Shown piece by piece: positions 1 to 11,110 of a stretch of 64,000 nt of DNA (positions are counted from its first letter, which is position 1; every line of letters begins with the position of its first letter). The translations under genes and the position numbers were made by a program. The notes beneath the pieces are model-generated. The model worked only from the letters and a program-made list of their open reading frames with translations, was not told the DNA's origin and searched no databases. Source of the DNA: Nissolia schottii (Eukaryota > Streptophyta > Magnoliopsida > Fabales > Fabaceae); NCBI GenBank assembly GCA_003254905.1, contig QANU01107126.1, positions 244,180 through 308,179 of the forward strand, written 5' to 3'.

Positions 1-1313
1 TTGCCCTTAAGGTTTTTCATAGTTCTTAACCCATATTTTCTAAAAACAAACCCAGTTTTTCAGTCCCAAGATGTGAAATTCCCGTTTTTCCATTTTTCAT
101 AAAAATCCCGTTTTTTGCCTGTTTGCTGAGAAAAATTCATCGAGGACTCCAAAAATCATGAAACCTGACATCCCCACTCAAATTTTAGCGTAGAAACCAA
201 AAATAACATTAGTTTTTCATGATAAAAATCTCAACATACAGTTCCCTTCGAAATCGTGTCATATGCCTATTTTTGTCTTAGGCATTCTTAAATTCTGACA
301 GAATCATAGACAGCGCCAACAGATCCAGACAATCATCATTAACATATATATACACCAAGGTCACATAAAAGGCATCCTAACCACAGATATATCTAGCATA
401 AAACATAGCACAAACATCATCATACATCTTAAATCACATAGACAGCGATTATGTCGGTTTACCTACGTTTATGCACTTGCTTCAGTCAGTTTGTGCAAAA
501 TCCCACCTTGCTTGGTTGTGCCCAAGCTCTTAACCTTAAAATAGATGTATAAGAGAGTCCTCTAAGATGCTAGAAGCATTTGTGAGGTTAGGGTTTAGGA
601 AACTTGGATTAGGTTTTGTGAGGGAAAGTCTCTGAGTTAAGGTTTGGACGGTGTAACAGCTGAATGTATAAACGGACAGAGTTTGGCCAAGGTTTCTTAT
701 TTTTCCTCTTGAAATTTTCAGCCAAGGGAGTATTTATAGGCCTCATAGCCGAATTCCCCTTTCCAATTTTGCCCATGGGGAAAAATTCCCAAAATGCCAT
801 TATTTTGTCTTATGTTACATGTCCTTTTCATGAGTCACCATATGACTCATCTTTGAATTGTTGACTTTGGCCACTTGGCCACCCTCTTGACCGTGTATGG
901 CCTTGTGTCTTGGCCAGTTTTTGTGGCCAAGAATTAACGGGCTCCGGCAGATCAATTTTGATCAAGTTTTATCGTTTTCGGTCCTGGTACTTCGTGTACG
1001 GTTATGCTAAAAATATTTCGATTACATCCTTGTGATCCCCTAATTTTCCTAAGAAATATTTTGGGTCCATTTGAGGTGTTTGAAAATTCTTGTCTGTGAC
1101 CGTACCTTTTACGGATACTTTAGATGTATGGTTATACTTAGACGACAAAAGGGATTTATTCTAGTGTCTGTAGAATTTTAAGAAAATGACCAGAATTTTT
1201 CCTATAGACAATTTTAATTCCAAGAGTTCATAATTCCAATGGTTCAACCAAACATGGAAATCTCTAAGTATTTATCTAGTGAGATTTTGCTAAGGAAAGA
1301 GCGAGATGTTACA
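1..1313 (-). mobile_element. Partial Ty3-gypsy-type LTR, minus strand, cut by the window start
   Basis: Read on the minus strand, this stretch begins TGTAACATCTCGC at 1313, the usual start of plant gypsy LTRs, and continues as an LTR. There is a TATA box (TATAAATA, complement of 731-738), followed by a pyrimidine-rich leader containing AAACCCTAACC. No polypurine tract complement is seen to the right of 1313. It is therefore either the 5' LTR of an element lying to the left, or a solo LTR. Small ORFs inside it have no recognisable product. The LTR call rests on ends and promoter layout only. Confidence 0.55.
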
Positions 1314-1428
1314 GTCATAATCTACATTGCAACCACTCTACATACAAAAGCAAAGACAAAAGCATTTGAGCATCACAAATAAAAGCATTAAGGACCTTTT
1401 AATAGGCTTGAGGCCTGATAGAATAAGG

Positions 1429-1905
1429 TAGGGGTGAACATTGGTTGGGTTGGGTTGAGTATAGGGACAAAAAACACCCAACTCAATCAAATCTCTACGG
1501 GTTGAATTGGGTCAATTTTGTCAACTTTTTTTGTCAAATTGGACATGACCCGATTATGAATAGGTTGGCAGGTAGTCGAATGACCTATTTATTTTTTTTA
1601 TTTTTAAAAATAAAATGAAAATTCACATATAAAATCAAAAAAAAAAAAAGAAAAAAAAATCACGTGTTTAAACATGATTAAATGAAATGAAAGGATAAAA
1701 TAAGGTTGAGTCTTTTATAGTGTATGTTTTCTCTCATTTTAATTTATAAAATAAAAAAAAACCTCAATCGGGTCGTCGAATCGGTACTCAATCTACTTAG
1801 ATGTCAGTTTAATCGAATTTTACACGAACTAACCCGATTACCCAACCCGAAAATATATAATTGGGTCGGGTTAGTTTTCTAGGGTAGTCGGGTTTGCCCA
1901 TGCGT
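1429..1905. mobile_element. Possible hAT-like MITE rich in TTGGGT/ACCCAA
   Basis: The left edge TAGGGGTGAACATTGG resembles Ac-type hAT ends. The interior is full of short GGGTTGGGTTG and ACCCGA motifs on both strands, and the right edge (TTGCCCATGCGTCC) resembles a degenerate inverted end. No clean 8-bp target duplication was found. Similar motif-rich segments occur at 39225 and 43826. It is non-coding. Confidence 0.33.
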
Positions 1906-1913
1906 CCATTAAT

Positions 1914-2394
1914 GTGCTAGGCGTTAGGGACTACGCCACAGTCGTGAATAAGTGTTTGGCCCAGGTAGAGGCCGCAAGGAACCTAGCTGAGGTGCGAAAC
2001 GAAAGAAACAAGAGAAAAAGGGTTGAGCAGGAAAGTGCCTCGCACAATCAAAGGAAAAATCAACCTTTTCAAGCCCAATATCGGCATCAGCAACAACAGG
2101 AGCTGAGGCAGACCCAGGACCTGTTTCTACAAGGGTCGCAACTGGAGAAAAGGATTCAAGGGCAAGGTGCACATGGAGAACACCAAGGTGACGAAAGCAA
2201 CCCACCCAGCCCAAAGTGCGGCAAGCTACACTAGGGAGTCTGTTTAGCTGGGAAAATTGCATGCTTCAAGTGCAGGAAGAGTGGCCATTTTGCCAAGAAT
2301 TGCCGAGCAAAAACCCAACTCAGCGGGATTGACGCATTTGCCATGACAACTGAAGAGTCATAGGAGGCGAACGATCTCGTTTAGGGTAAGTGAA
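1914..2394 (+). pseudogene. Ty3-gypsy gag C-terminal relic with tandem zinc knuckles
   Basis: A charged, Gln-rich stretch (open from 1914) is followed in the same frame, after an in-frame TAG at 2232-2234, by a CCHC zinc knuckle (CFKCRKSGHFAKNC, about 2268-2309). Before the stop there is a partial first knuckle (CGKLH..G.C). This layout is the nucleocapsid end of plant gypsy gag, which binds the RNA genome. Soon after, the sequence jumps directly to a polypurine tract and the 3' LTR. Protease, reverse transcriptase and integrase are absent, so the copy is internally deleted and dead. The gag N-terminus and 5' LTR are also missing to the left. Confidence 0.7.
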
Positions 2395-3589
2395 TAATAA
2401 TGGATAAAGCCCTAACGGGAAAAAGTAGATACCTGGACATTTTTCGAGGGTGAAATTTTTCTAGGGGGTGGAATGTAACATCCCAATTTTTCCCTTACGA
2501 AGGATTTCGCATAATAAATAAATACGAGTCAATTATTGAGACTGAAAAATTCAATCATAAGGTTTATTTTCTAAAAATACCAATCAAAATAATGGTTTCG
2601 TGAGATTCAGACCGATTTTTGATCGTCACCGAAATTTAATTATATATCAAAGGTATCCGTAAAGAACATTTTAATGAAAATAAATTTACGAATACCTTGG
2701 ATTGACTTAAATTCCTCATTAGAAAAATTAGTAGATCACGATGGTGTGCTCGGATAATTATTAGGACATCCGTACACGAGTAGTTAACGACCAAACATGA
2801 TCAAACATGATCAAAAGTCACGATGAAACACACACACGACAGCCAAGTCTCGTAAGAGACACAAACACACACACACTCACTCAAAAACCAAAAGTGAAAG
2901 GTGGCAACTTGGCCTGATCTTATCCTATCAATTTCATTTTTTTTCTTTATTTTATTTTAGTCAAAATTGGCCAAAGGCCAACCGACTTTGGCCTTTACAA
3001 ATAGCCACCTCATGGCTTTCAGTTCTCATTTTTCATTTTTCATCTATTTCCACATAAACACGTTCCGTTCGTACACTCTGTCTTTACGCTAACATAACAG
3101 AAATGAACCCAGCTCACTACTGGGCTTTTCCTGTAATTTTCTCATCACTTTTCCTTGAAATTTCACCCTAACCAACGAGTCCTCATCTCGTGTTTTCGTT
3201 CAAGGAAAAGCAACCACGAGCTTTGGAAACACCGAGGCTCTCTCAGAAACTCCCCGTAAAATCGCGTAAATTGTCTTAGAGGAGGGTAATCTTGGCAAAA
3301 TCACTACCTTAGTGATTTATACGTGATTGTTATTATGTATATGTTGTTTATGTTGCTATTGATTGCCTAGAAGTTTACTGATGCATATCTGTGTCTTGTT
3401 TGGGATTGATGCGTACCTAAAGGAAATTAGTGTTTTTAATATGGAAATCATGATTTTGAAAGTGTTTTCAAAAAGAGAGAGGACTAGGTTTTAAAAAAAA
3501 CTTACGAAAAAGTTTAGGGGAAAGGATTTGGATGAGTGAGAAAAGGATTTTGGAACAAGATTGCTCATAGATTTCCTCCCAGACCTTGG

Positions 3590-3747
3590 GTCATTCGAAT
3601 GACTAGGGTCATTCGAATGACTCATTGATCCGAGAGCAAAATATTTAGATTATTCGAATGACTAAGGCATGGTCATTCGAATGAATCATTGACCTGGGAG
3701 CAAAATATTCAGGTCATTTGAATGACCAGGAATGGTCATTCGAATGA
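3590..3747. repeat. Cluster of the 14-bp palindrome GTCATTCGAATGAC
   Basis: Two perfect copies (3590-3603, 3608-3621) and four near copies (about 3648, 3672, 3712, 3733) of GTCATTCGAATGAC occur within 160 bp of the gypsy LTR. Two intervening segments share GAGCAAAATATT. Each copy is self-complementary. Confidence 0.85.
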
Positions 3748-4170
3748 ATGCCGCTGAGCGAGCCCAAGGAGGCCGCTGAGTGACTGAAGAACATTCCAAA
3801 GGTACAAAGATGCCAACAAGCACCACGGTACCATCGGTTAGGCATAAGGATTATATGTGATTAACTGTATGGATGTTATATGTTTACTTTATGAATCATG
3901 AGGAACGAGTTGTCATTAGAATGTTAGGACAACCTTAGATAACTAGACGGATAATCACGTAAACAAGGAAAGCTCATAATTGAACATAGGGAAAATGTAA
4001 GATCTTAAGAAGGTTTCGGCCACAAAGGGCTCGGATTACCTTAAAGATATGTACTTAGTTATATGAATAGGGAAATCCCCTCTCTCGGCACGTCTACAGG
4101 CGCGCCCTTGCGTTACTACAAGAAGTAATGACTAATGATACGAACGCAAGCCTAAGAACTTGCAAGGAAA

Positions 4171-4318
4171 GACATGATATGAAATACAGAAAATCATGAG
4201 AACAAGACATGTTAAGATACAATATGAAATACAGAAAGCCATGAGAACAAGACATGTTAAGATACGATATGTATTACAGAAAGTCATGAAAACAAGACAT
4301 GTTAAAATATGATAATAA
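4171..4318. repeat. Tandem repeat of about 45 bp within the LTR
   Basis: Units beginning GACATG at 4171, 4205, 4251 and 4295 share ATACAGAAAG.CATGA.AACAA. They give more than three diverged copies. The open frame on the opposite strand is a by-product of this repeat. Confidence 0.8.
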
Positions 4319-5180
4319 AAGGATATGGAATCACGAGTCCACCCCTGGCTGCGTCGATAAGGTCGGCCCCTCACCACCTTATATATAGGGATGATTACTT
4401 ATATGAAATATGTTTATGCTAAATGCGTATGTGATATGAGCTCTACCATTAAAGGATATGGAATAGGTTGTACACTAGAAAGGGACGACGGTTCCACTAG
4501 GGTACAAAGAGGGAAGGACATAATATGACAAGAATACGGATGTTGTCATAGGACGTGCGATAAAACTCTCAAATCCCTTCATGCATGCTATATGTGGTAT
4601 ATGTGATGATTATATATCTATATGATAAGGCAATGTCAAGTGACAAAGCTTTCACAAGACGACCTCTATAAGGTTACGCGATACGAGAGTACGTGGTCTG
4701 ATGTCATTTCACTCAAGCGATTAAGGATTAAGAAACGCAATACATTCTCCTTACTAGGTAATGCAAAGATTAGAGAATTCCCAGTCACCTGGCAATTAGA
4801 TAGAGCTGCTCAGGACTAGCATGGATAATAATAATAATAAGTAGGGACTTTAGTATATTCTGCCACCTAGAGATCGCCTGAGCGGCCTGGATCGTAAATG
4901 AAGCGAAAACAGAACGTTATGCGTTAGGATTCCCACTGAGGATGCAACGTTCTTATTCTGCACTCGTTTATGGTTCCAGGCAAGGACGACGAGTACGCCG
5001 AGGCGGAGTAGGCATCATAACACGAGCAAAGACCTTGGCGTCAAAGAATTCTAAGGAAGAAAAAGGACGATAGCTTTTGTATTTTGTATTGGCTAAAGGG
5101 ATTAGACATGCCCTTAGCTCTTATGTGAATTAGCTGTAATATATATTATTAATCAAATGTGTAACCATGTTCTGGACCAC

Positions 5181-5184
<4 letters not shown>

Positions 5185-5222
<38 letters not shown>
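5185..5222. repeat. (GT)19 microsatellite
   Basis: An uninterrupted run of GT dinucleotides inside the gypsy LTR. Confidence 0.95.
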
Positions 5223-5224
<2 letters not shown>

Positions 5225-5504
5225 CATGAGATGTTTTGTATGATTATCCAAGGAATCATGTATCACCTAAGTCTTTTGAGGCTCTATCGCTTGCGTACCT
5301 ATACATATATCTTTTTAAACACACATGACTCATATGTTATGAATTAGTAAAGAAAAGGAAGATGTTTCAAAATGGTCCATATTTTCAAATAAAAAATATT
5401 CTCAAAGATAAACATAGGGGCTAGAAATAACCCAACCAAAATAGTTAATAACTCTGTGAGCATTGTTTACGACTATAGCGTAAGCAGTTAACAAGGGTGT
5501 TACA

Positions 5505-6029
5505 TGCACCCCTTGAATAACGCCTTATAGAATAAGAACCGATAAGATAGTCCGATAGACATGATAAATTTTTAATATTGTATAGTATTTAATATGACAT
5601 TGTATAAGATATTGTGTTATATATATTAAATAATTTCTTTAGCAGTTTACAAATAATTTTAATTATAAAAAAATTAATAAAAACTAAAATAATTATAAAA
5701 TAAGAAATTTTATTAATTACTTAAATATAAATTTTGAATAAATTTTACCATTTAAATATTTAGTAGTAATAATAATAATTTTATTAATAACTATTATTAT
5801 ACTATCTACCTTCACTATTTTTTATTATTTAAATTTTTAAAATTATAATTGTTTAATTACTTAAATTTAAATTTAAATTAAATTAATAATATATAAAACA
5901 CAATTTAATTTTCATTATTATTATTATTTTAATTGTTTTACTTTTATTATATGTATATTATATATTATAAAGTATTTATCAATGTAATTTTATTTTATTA
6001 ATTAAATTAGTATTTAATAATAATCTTAA
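5505..6029. other. AT-rich spacer
   Basis: Very AT-rich low-complexity sequence with runs of ATTATT and TTAAAT. No coding signal, repeat boundary or RNA gene is visible. Confidence 0.6.
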
Positions 6030-6099
6030 TTGTTTTTACTAGATATTATTTTATTTTATTTAGGAATATTTAGGAGTAGTTTGGCGTTAAATGTTAATA

Positions 6100-6640
6100 A
6101 ATGGGGGTGGAACAGAGAGCTTATTGAAGCCTTTTTTCCCCCCCCAAGAGCAGGTTGCAACAATACTAACCAGTTTCCACCTAATCCTGCAATTGCCCGT
6201 ATACCTATACCAGAGGCAAATATAGATGAGGAAATGGAAGGTTTGGTGATTCAAGATGCCGACGACAGGTTCGTGGCAGCGAAAGCCGTGCGGAGGGTTG
6301 GTGGGGTTGAGACAGAACGAGAGGAAATGGAAGCTGCCAGAGAAAGGGTTCTTTTTGCAAGAGAAAAGGGTGTGGTTAAGATAGTTCTAGAAAGTGACTC
6401 TCAAGCTCCATTAAGAGAATTCAAGCAGTGGACATTGATTTGTCTCATATTGGTAGTGACATTTTACTTTATGCCACTTGATTTTTATCTTTTGATGTTT
6501 CTTTTGTTCGTATATCTTGTAATGTTGTAGCTGACGCCTTAGCAAAGTATGTTGTTATTTATGGTTGTGATGTATGGGTGAGACAACCTCCTGAATTTTT
6601 GGTGCCTCTCCTAAATGTTGATGCTCGATTTTAATAAAAC
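6100..6640 (+). pseudogene. LINE-type RNase H (RVT_3-like) relic
   Basis: A frame from about 6190 gives GLVIQDADDRFVAA followed by a charged helix and IVLESDSQ. This matches the plant non-LTR RNase H fold (G-V-I-R-D-x-x-G-x and the LESDS strand). After frame disruptions, a later piece (about 6525-6632) gives CNVVADALAK and a W-x-x-x-P-P-E-F-L-x-x-L-L-N-x-D tail, the usual C-terminus of these domains, then a stop at about 6634. The intervening 6430-6520 is frame-shifted. A degenerate segment upstream (WNRELIEAFFPP) resembles the LINE region just before this domain. It is a non-functional fragment. Confidence 0.6.
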
Positions 6641-7009
6641 ACAACCTTTCTATAAAAATAAACATAACTGAGAAATTAAAATTATTTAAATAACTGAATT
6701 ATGATATGATCTTGCTTTAGGGTATATTTCAACTTCATGCTGTAGTTAGTATTAATTCTCCCATTACATAAAACATATATATATATATATTTGAATTGAT
6801 CAAAGTATAATCATTACTTAGCATTTCATGATGATGTTAGACACCTTTGCCGCATATATGTTTACCTCATGTAGCTCAAATCTATCTCCATTATCCTTGA
6901 CCAATATATATCGGCGTTGAGCACGTGTAAAATGGTGCTACTTCTTCACAAGATAGGGACTTCTCAATCTCTCTCTATCCGCCTGCTTCACTTAAAAACG
7001 CGTGTTCAG
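6641..7009. other. Non-coding spacer
   Basis: AT-rich sequence with a short (AT)n at about 6777-6790. Nothing further was recognised. Confidence 0.5.
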
Positions 7010-7298
7010 TGTTGTGGATAAGAAGAATCCATATTTCCGAAAATATGAATTGTTATAAAATGTTATTATTGAAGATATCTATATACTAGTTTCAGTTAAT
7101 ATTTGATTATATAGATATATATTAATATTATAAAGATATTATAAATATTTGATATGATCTTATGTATTTTCACTTTTAAACTATAAATAAATATTTGAAT
7201 GCTCATTATAATAATTATCAATTGAATAAAACTCACTCTTTTCATTCTCTATTCTTTCTCTTTTCCATCTCTACTACTCTCCATATTATTTTATAACA
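7010..7298 (+). mobile_element. Copia-like LTR with degenerate primer-binding site
   Basis: This 289-bp segment begins TGTTGTGGATA and ends TTATAACA. It is immediately followed by TGATATCAACATG, a degenerate form of the initiator-Met primer-binding site TGGTATCAGAGC. A CTATAAATAAA promoter-like motif lies at about 7181. No second copy was found in the window and no copia coding sequence follows, so it is either a relic or a non-autonomous element. Confidence 0.45.
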
Positions 7299-8199
7299 TG
7301 ATATCAACATGAATTTACTCTTGAGGTGAAAGGTGAAAGAAATTTAAAAATCAAATTTTCTTTGAAAGTTCTTCAGATGTAATATTTCCTTTAATCTGTC
7401 CATTATCAACGATCACAGATATATCATAACCTCACATAATTTGTTCGTTTTATGACATAATTTCGTTTATTGCTTTTATTAATATTTTATTTTTTTCTCC
7501 TTTTATTATTTTATTTGATCAATACATTGTCTTTTTATAGTATTCTATTTTATTCCTTTCTTTCATTCAATACCATTTCCAAAAGTGAATGGTTAGTAAT
7601 ATTACCAATTAGAAAATATAACCATTCTCCGAAGTGAATGATAATAGTAGCAATAATAAAATAGAATCATTCACTAAAGTGAATGGAAATGGTACCTAAA
7701 AGATAATAGAAATATTCCTTAAAGTGAATAGTAATAGTACAATCATTCTATGGAGTGAATGATAATTGTACCAAAAAAAAAAAAAACTATTCCTAGAAGT
7801 GAATGGTAGAAAACATATAATAAGCATTCCAGAAATGAATGATAAATATAACTATGAGAACACATAACTATTGGAGAAATATAACTATTCCCATAAATGA
7901 ATGATAATAGGGTTAATTAAGTTTTTAGTCCCTGTAATTTGGGAAAGTTTGGTTTTAGTCCATCAGTGTCAGTTTTGGTCTCTGTAAAATATCAAAATTT
8001 GGTTTTGGTCCCTGTTGACGGTGGAAGAGTGACGGTGCTGACGTGGCACTTAACGTCGCTGACGGGATGTCACACGTGGACACGCCACGTGGCGGAGCCC
8101 CTTTTTTTGGGTCCAACCCAAACCAGAACTCGACCCGTTAAAAAAAAATTAAAAACCAAAATTTACTAACCTAAATCATTCAAATTTCCCCTCACCTCT

Positions 8200-8682
8200 T
8201 CCTCCTTCCTCCTCCTCCTCCTCCTCCTCACCATTCTCCTCTCTTCCCAACAAGCTGGCGCCGCCTCCTCCTTCGTCCGCCATCCGGACCGAAAACTCCT
8301 AGGCCTCAACCGCAAGGAGAAGCTCTCCCACTTCACCTTCTACTGGCACGACATCATCAGTAGCCGCAGCCCCACCTCCGTCTCCGTGGTGGCGCCCCTT
8401 TCAACCGCCTCAACACCACCACCGCCTTCGGCCTCGTCAACATGATTGACAACCCGCTCACCGTGGGCCCCCAGCTGAGCTCAAAGCTAGTGGGTAGAGC
8501 GCAGGCTTTTACGCGTTGGCAGGCCAGACCGTTCTGGCCCTCTTCATGGCGATGAACTTCGCCTTCGTGGAAGGGAAGTACAATGGGAGCAGCATTTCCA
8601 TTCTGGGGAGGAACCACGTCTTCGACACGGTGAGGGAGATGCCGGTGATCAGCGGGAGCGGGCTGTTCAGGTTTGCGAGAGA
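8200..8682 (+). pseudogene. Captured dirigent-protein gene fragment inside the Pack-MULE
   Basis: Three frames joined by two frameshifts together resemble most of a plant dirigent protein. The first frame (about 8200-8405) gives a Leu-rich signal-peptide-like stretch and then KEKLSHFTFYWHDII. The second (about 8410-8510) gives [20 protein letters not shown] and SSKLVGRAQ. The third (about 8516-8682) gives [25 protein letters not shown] and [17 protein letters not shown]. Dirigent proteins are secreted proteins that steer stereoselective phenoxy-radical coupling in lignan and terpenoid formation. No initiator Met is visible, the two frameshifts abolish the product, and the last residues are missing. 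The family is intronless as a rule, so capture from genomic DNA or cDNA cannot be told apart. Confidence 0.88.
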
Positions 8683-8689
8683 AACCCCA

Positions 8690-9086
8690 AAATGGCAACA
8701 TCTACACCTTTCTTCGTCATCATTTAACCAAAAACATTAAGTTTGAGATTAAAAAATGTTTACCCAAAAAAAGCAAAACAATCAAGCCCAGAATCGTGTT
8801 TGGTTGAGTTTTATTACAGGAAAAGTGTTTTGTGAATATTGGATTTGGATGTATGCGCGTTTGGGAGAGAACGAACTTGAAGCTGATGAACATGATTGTG
8901 GTGCGACAAGCACGGCTGTGGTGACGAACTGAAGCTGATGAACTTGATCCGATTCTCCTTCTCCCTTTCCTCGAACGTCGTGGCGACGTCAATGAGGCCG
9001 ACAGCGGCGACGGCGGGGGGTGAGATGAGATTGGCGGTGGCGTAAAGAAGGGGGTGGGGTAGAATTAGATTTGGGGATTTGGAGGG
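8690..9086. other. Pack-MULE interior of unknown origin
   Basis: The left part is AT-rich and non-coding. The right part (about 8930-9080) is GC- and purine-rich with repeated GGCGACG motifs, possibly a second captured segment read on the minus strand. No protein family was recognised. Confidence 0.4.
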
Positions 9087-10069
9087 GGGAGGATTAGGTT
9101 TGCAAATTTTGGTTTTTTAATTTTTTTTTTTAAAACGGGTCGGGTTCTGAGTTTGGTTTGGACCCAAAAAAATGGGCTCCGCCACGTGGCGTGTCCACGT
9201 GTAACGCCCCGTCAGCAACGTCAAGTGCCACGTTAGCACTGTCACTCTTCCACCGTCAATAGGGACCAAAACCAAATTTTGATATTTTACAGGGACTAAA
9301 ACTGACACTGAGGGACTAAAACCAAACTTTCTCAAATTACAGGGACTAAAAACTTAATTAACCCATGATAATAATATTGAAACAAATAATAATTATTCCC
9401 TAAAGCCGATGCGTCTTTATTATCCAAAATTATTAAAAAAAATATGATTGTTTCTCCGTTTAAGGATATTATATTAACACATTCCTAAAAGTAAATATGT
9501 CAAAAGATCATTCTCAAAATTGAATGAGCTTTATTATTTTACATTCTTTGAAGTGAATGGAGCTTATTATTTTATTCCTTGAAGTGAATGCAACTACTCT
9601 AAAAATTATTTTTGAGTATCTATAATTTATTAATTTTGTAATTTTGGGTATGTATAATTTGATACTCTTTTTCTCCTTAATAGAATAATATAATGAATTC
9701 ACTATTTACCAAATTATAAAACATAATTTGATTCTTTGCTCTGGAAAAAAAATTGGATGCACTTAAGATTATAAGATCTTAAAATTGATAGTGAGAAAAA
9801 AACTCAATAATTTTTAAGATAAGTTCTCAATTTAAATTATGTGATAAAAATATCACTAACTAGAACTAATTGGAAAAAATATTTCTCACATTTCACACTC
9901 CAAATATGTTCATGTTGTAGCAATATGTGAAAAGAGTTATAAAAATATTTTGAATTGAAATTTTGTCTTCTTATACATAGCTAAACAAAATGAAGAGTTA
10001 TTCATGAAAAATCATGAAAATGCCTAGTTGGCTATGGTCTATTCCCGGAAGTGAATGCGACAAATTATA

Positions 10070-10484
10070 TATAACTCCAAAGTAGCAAAGTTGTTGGAAT
10101 GATCAAATATAATTGATATGACCATTGGTGTATTGAAATAACTTAGTCATGTGCCTATGGTATGTATGCTTGATATTTATCAAACATCTCTATAAGAAAA
10201 TGATAAGAAAAATACTTGTTTAGAATATTAGTCAATCATGACATAAGCAATGACATAAGCAATATGAGTTATATAGAGATATATGTTTTTTCTTTAAAGA
10301 GCATAATTGAGATATTGGTCATTTTATTAATGACATAAATGTTTACTAATATATGTTAGTTTTCTTTCTTTTTATAAATTTAGAGTTTATGATTTTATGA
10401 TATTATTTTTTAAAATATTTTATTTTATATAAAACTTTTAATTAGCATCAAATCTCAATATTAAATTAATGATTATGATATTTT
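10070..10484. other. Non-coding AT-rich spacer
   Basis: No gene, repeat edge or RNA feature was recognised. Confidence 0.5.
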
Positions 10485-11110
10485 ACTACTAAAAAATTAC
10501 TCATTACTTGCAAATTTTGCTATGGATTTGGGCTACAAATTCGCAGGTAATGACGTTATTTGTGAACTTTCATGCAAATTGGAATGGATAAGAAATAAGG
10601 TGGTAGGTAATTAGTAGATGCGAAATTTAAAATTTGCAGATAATTACTTGCAAATTGTTTTTCGCAAGAAACTTCAAAAACTTTGCATATAATTTTCATT
10701 ACAGGGTAGATGCTTGGGAGGAATTTTGTTGCAATTTTTTAAGCAATTTTTTTAAGAAACTTCACAAGTACTATTCGCATGAAATTTTGCAGGTAACATT
10801 CGCAAGAAATTTCGCACATAACATTCGAAGGAAATGTCGCAAGTAACATTCATGTGAAATTTCGTACGTAACATTCACAAGTAATTTTGCAAGTAAAATT
10901 CGAAGAAAAAAAATTTGTGTGTAAAATGTTTCTTAAATTTCGCAAGTAAAATTCACAATAAATTTTTTAAGTACAATTCATAGAAAATACTTCAAGTAAA
11001 ATGTGCAAGAAATTACATAAGTAATTTTTGCATGAGATTTTGTAAGTAAAATTTGCAACAAGTTTCACCGGTAAAATTCATAGATAATTTCACACATAAA
11101 TTTACGATAC
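10485..11110. repeat. Degenerate short tandem repeat GCAAGTAA.ATTCGCAAGAAATTTC
   Basis: A motif of about 20 bp (variants of AAATTTCGCAAGTAACATTC) is repeated with many changes from about 10620 to 11110. It is preceded by ACTACTAAAAAATTAC at 10485 and by GCAAATTTTGCTATGG. That arrangement, a CACTA-like tip followed by subterminal short repeats, resembles the end of a CACTA transposon, but no transposase or opposite end was found. The 70-residue frame at 10634 is made of the repeat. Confidence 0.5.

Larger units (their letters stand above)
2474..5504 (+). mobile_element. Ty3-gypsy 3' LTR (about 3.0 kb)
   Basis: It starts TGTAACATCCC immediately after the polypurine tract AGGGGGTGGA and ends GGTGTTACA at 5504, giving matched TGTAACA/TGTTACA ends. 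A promoter-like AT-rich region and leader lie near 2990-3150. The LTR contains a cluster of palindromes (3590-3747), a 45-bp tandem repeat (4171-4318) and a (GT)n run (5185-5222). At about 3 kb it is long for a plant LTR, as in some large gypsy families. The partner 5' LTR is not in the window. Confidence 0.7.
7910..9364. mobile_element. Pack-MULE: non-autonomous Mutator-like element carrying a dirigent fragment
   Basis: The element starts GGGTTAATTAAGTTTTTAGT and ends with its exact complement ACTAAAAACTTAATTAACCC. The terminal inverted repeats extend about 265-280 bp (roughly 7910-8178 against 9087-9364) with only scattered mismatches. The flanks are an exact 9-bp direct duplication, ATGATAATA, at 7901-7909 and 9365-9373. 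Long inverted repeats plus a 9-bp target duplication are diagnostic of Mutator superfamily insertions. No transposase is present. The interior holds a broken dirigent-protein gene fragment (8200-8682) and a GC-richer segment of unknown origin (8690-9086). It has inserted into the CATTC..GAATG array. Confidence 0.9.
7560..10060. repeat. Dispersed array of CATTCn..AAGTGAATG modules, split by a Pack-MULE
   Basis: A module of the form (C/T)ATTC-N5to8-AGTGAATG(G/A) recurs about every 20-70 bp from 7560 to 7909, resumes at about 9390 to 9600 and appears once more near 10044. Examples are CATTCACTAAAGTGAATG at about 7672 and CATTCTTTGAAGTGAATG at about 9542. Each module is an interrupted palindrome. 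The Mutator-like element at 7910-9364 has inserted into one of the modules. The array follows the copia-like LTR and may be its leader. Confidence 0.7.

Noticed and set aside
10620-11110. CRISPR-like regularly spaced repeats (also 28640-29230 and 7560-7910)
   Set aside because: The units are degenerate and contiguous without unique spacers, in a plant genome; they are minisatellites or transposon subterminal repeats.
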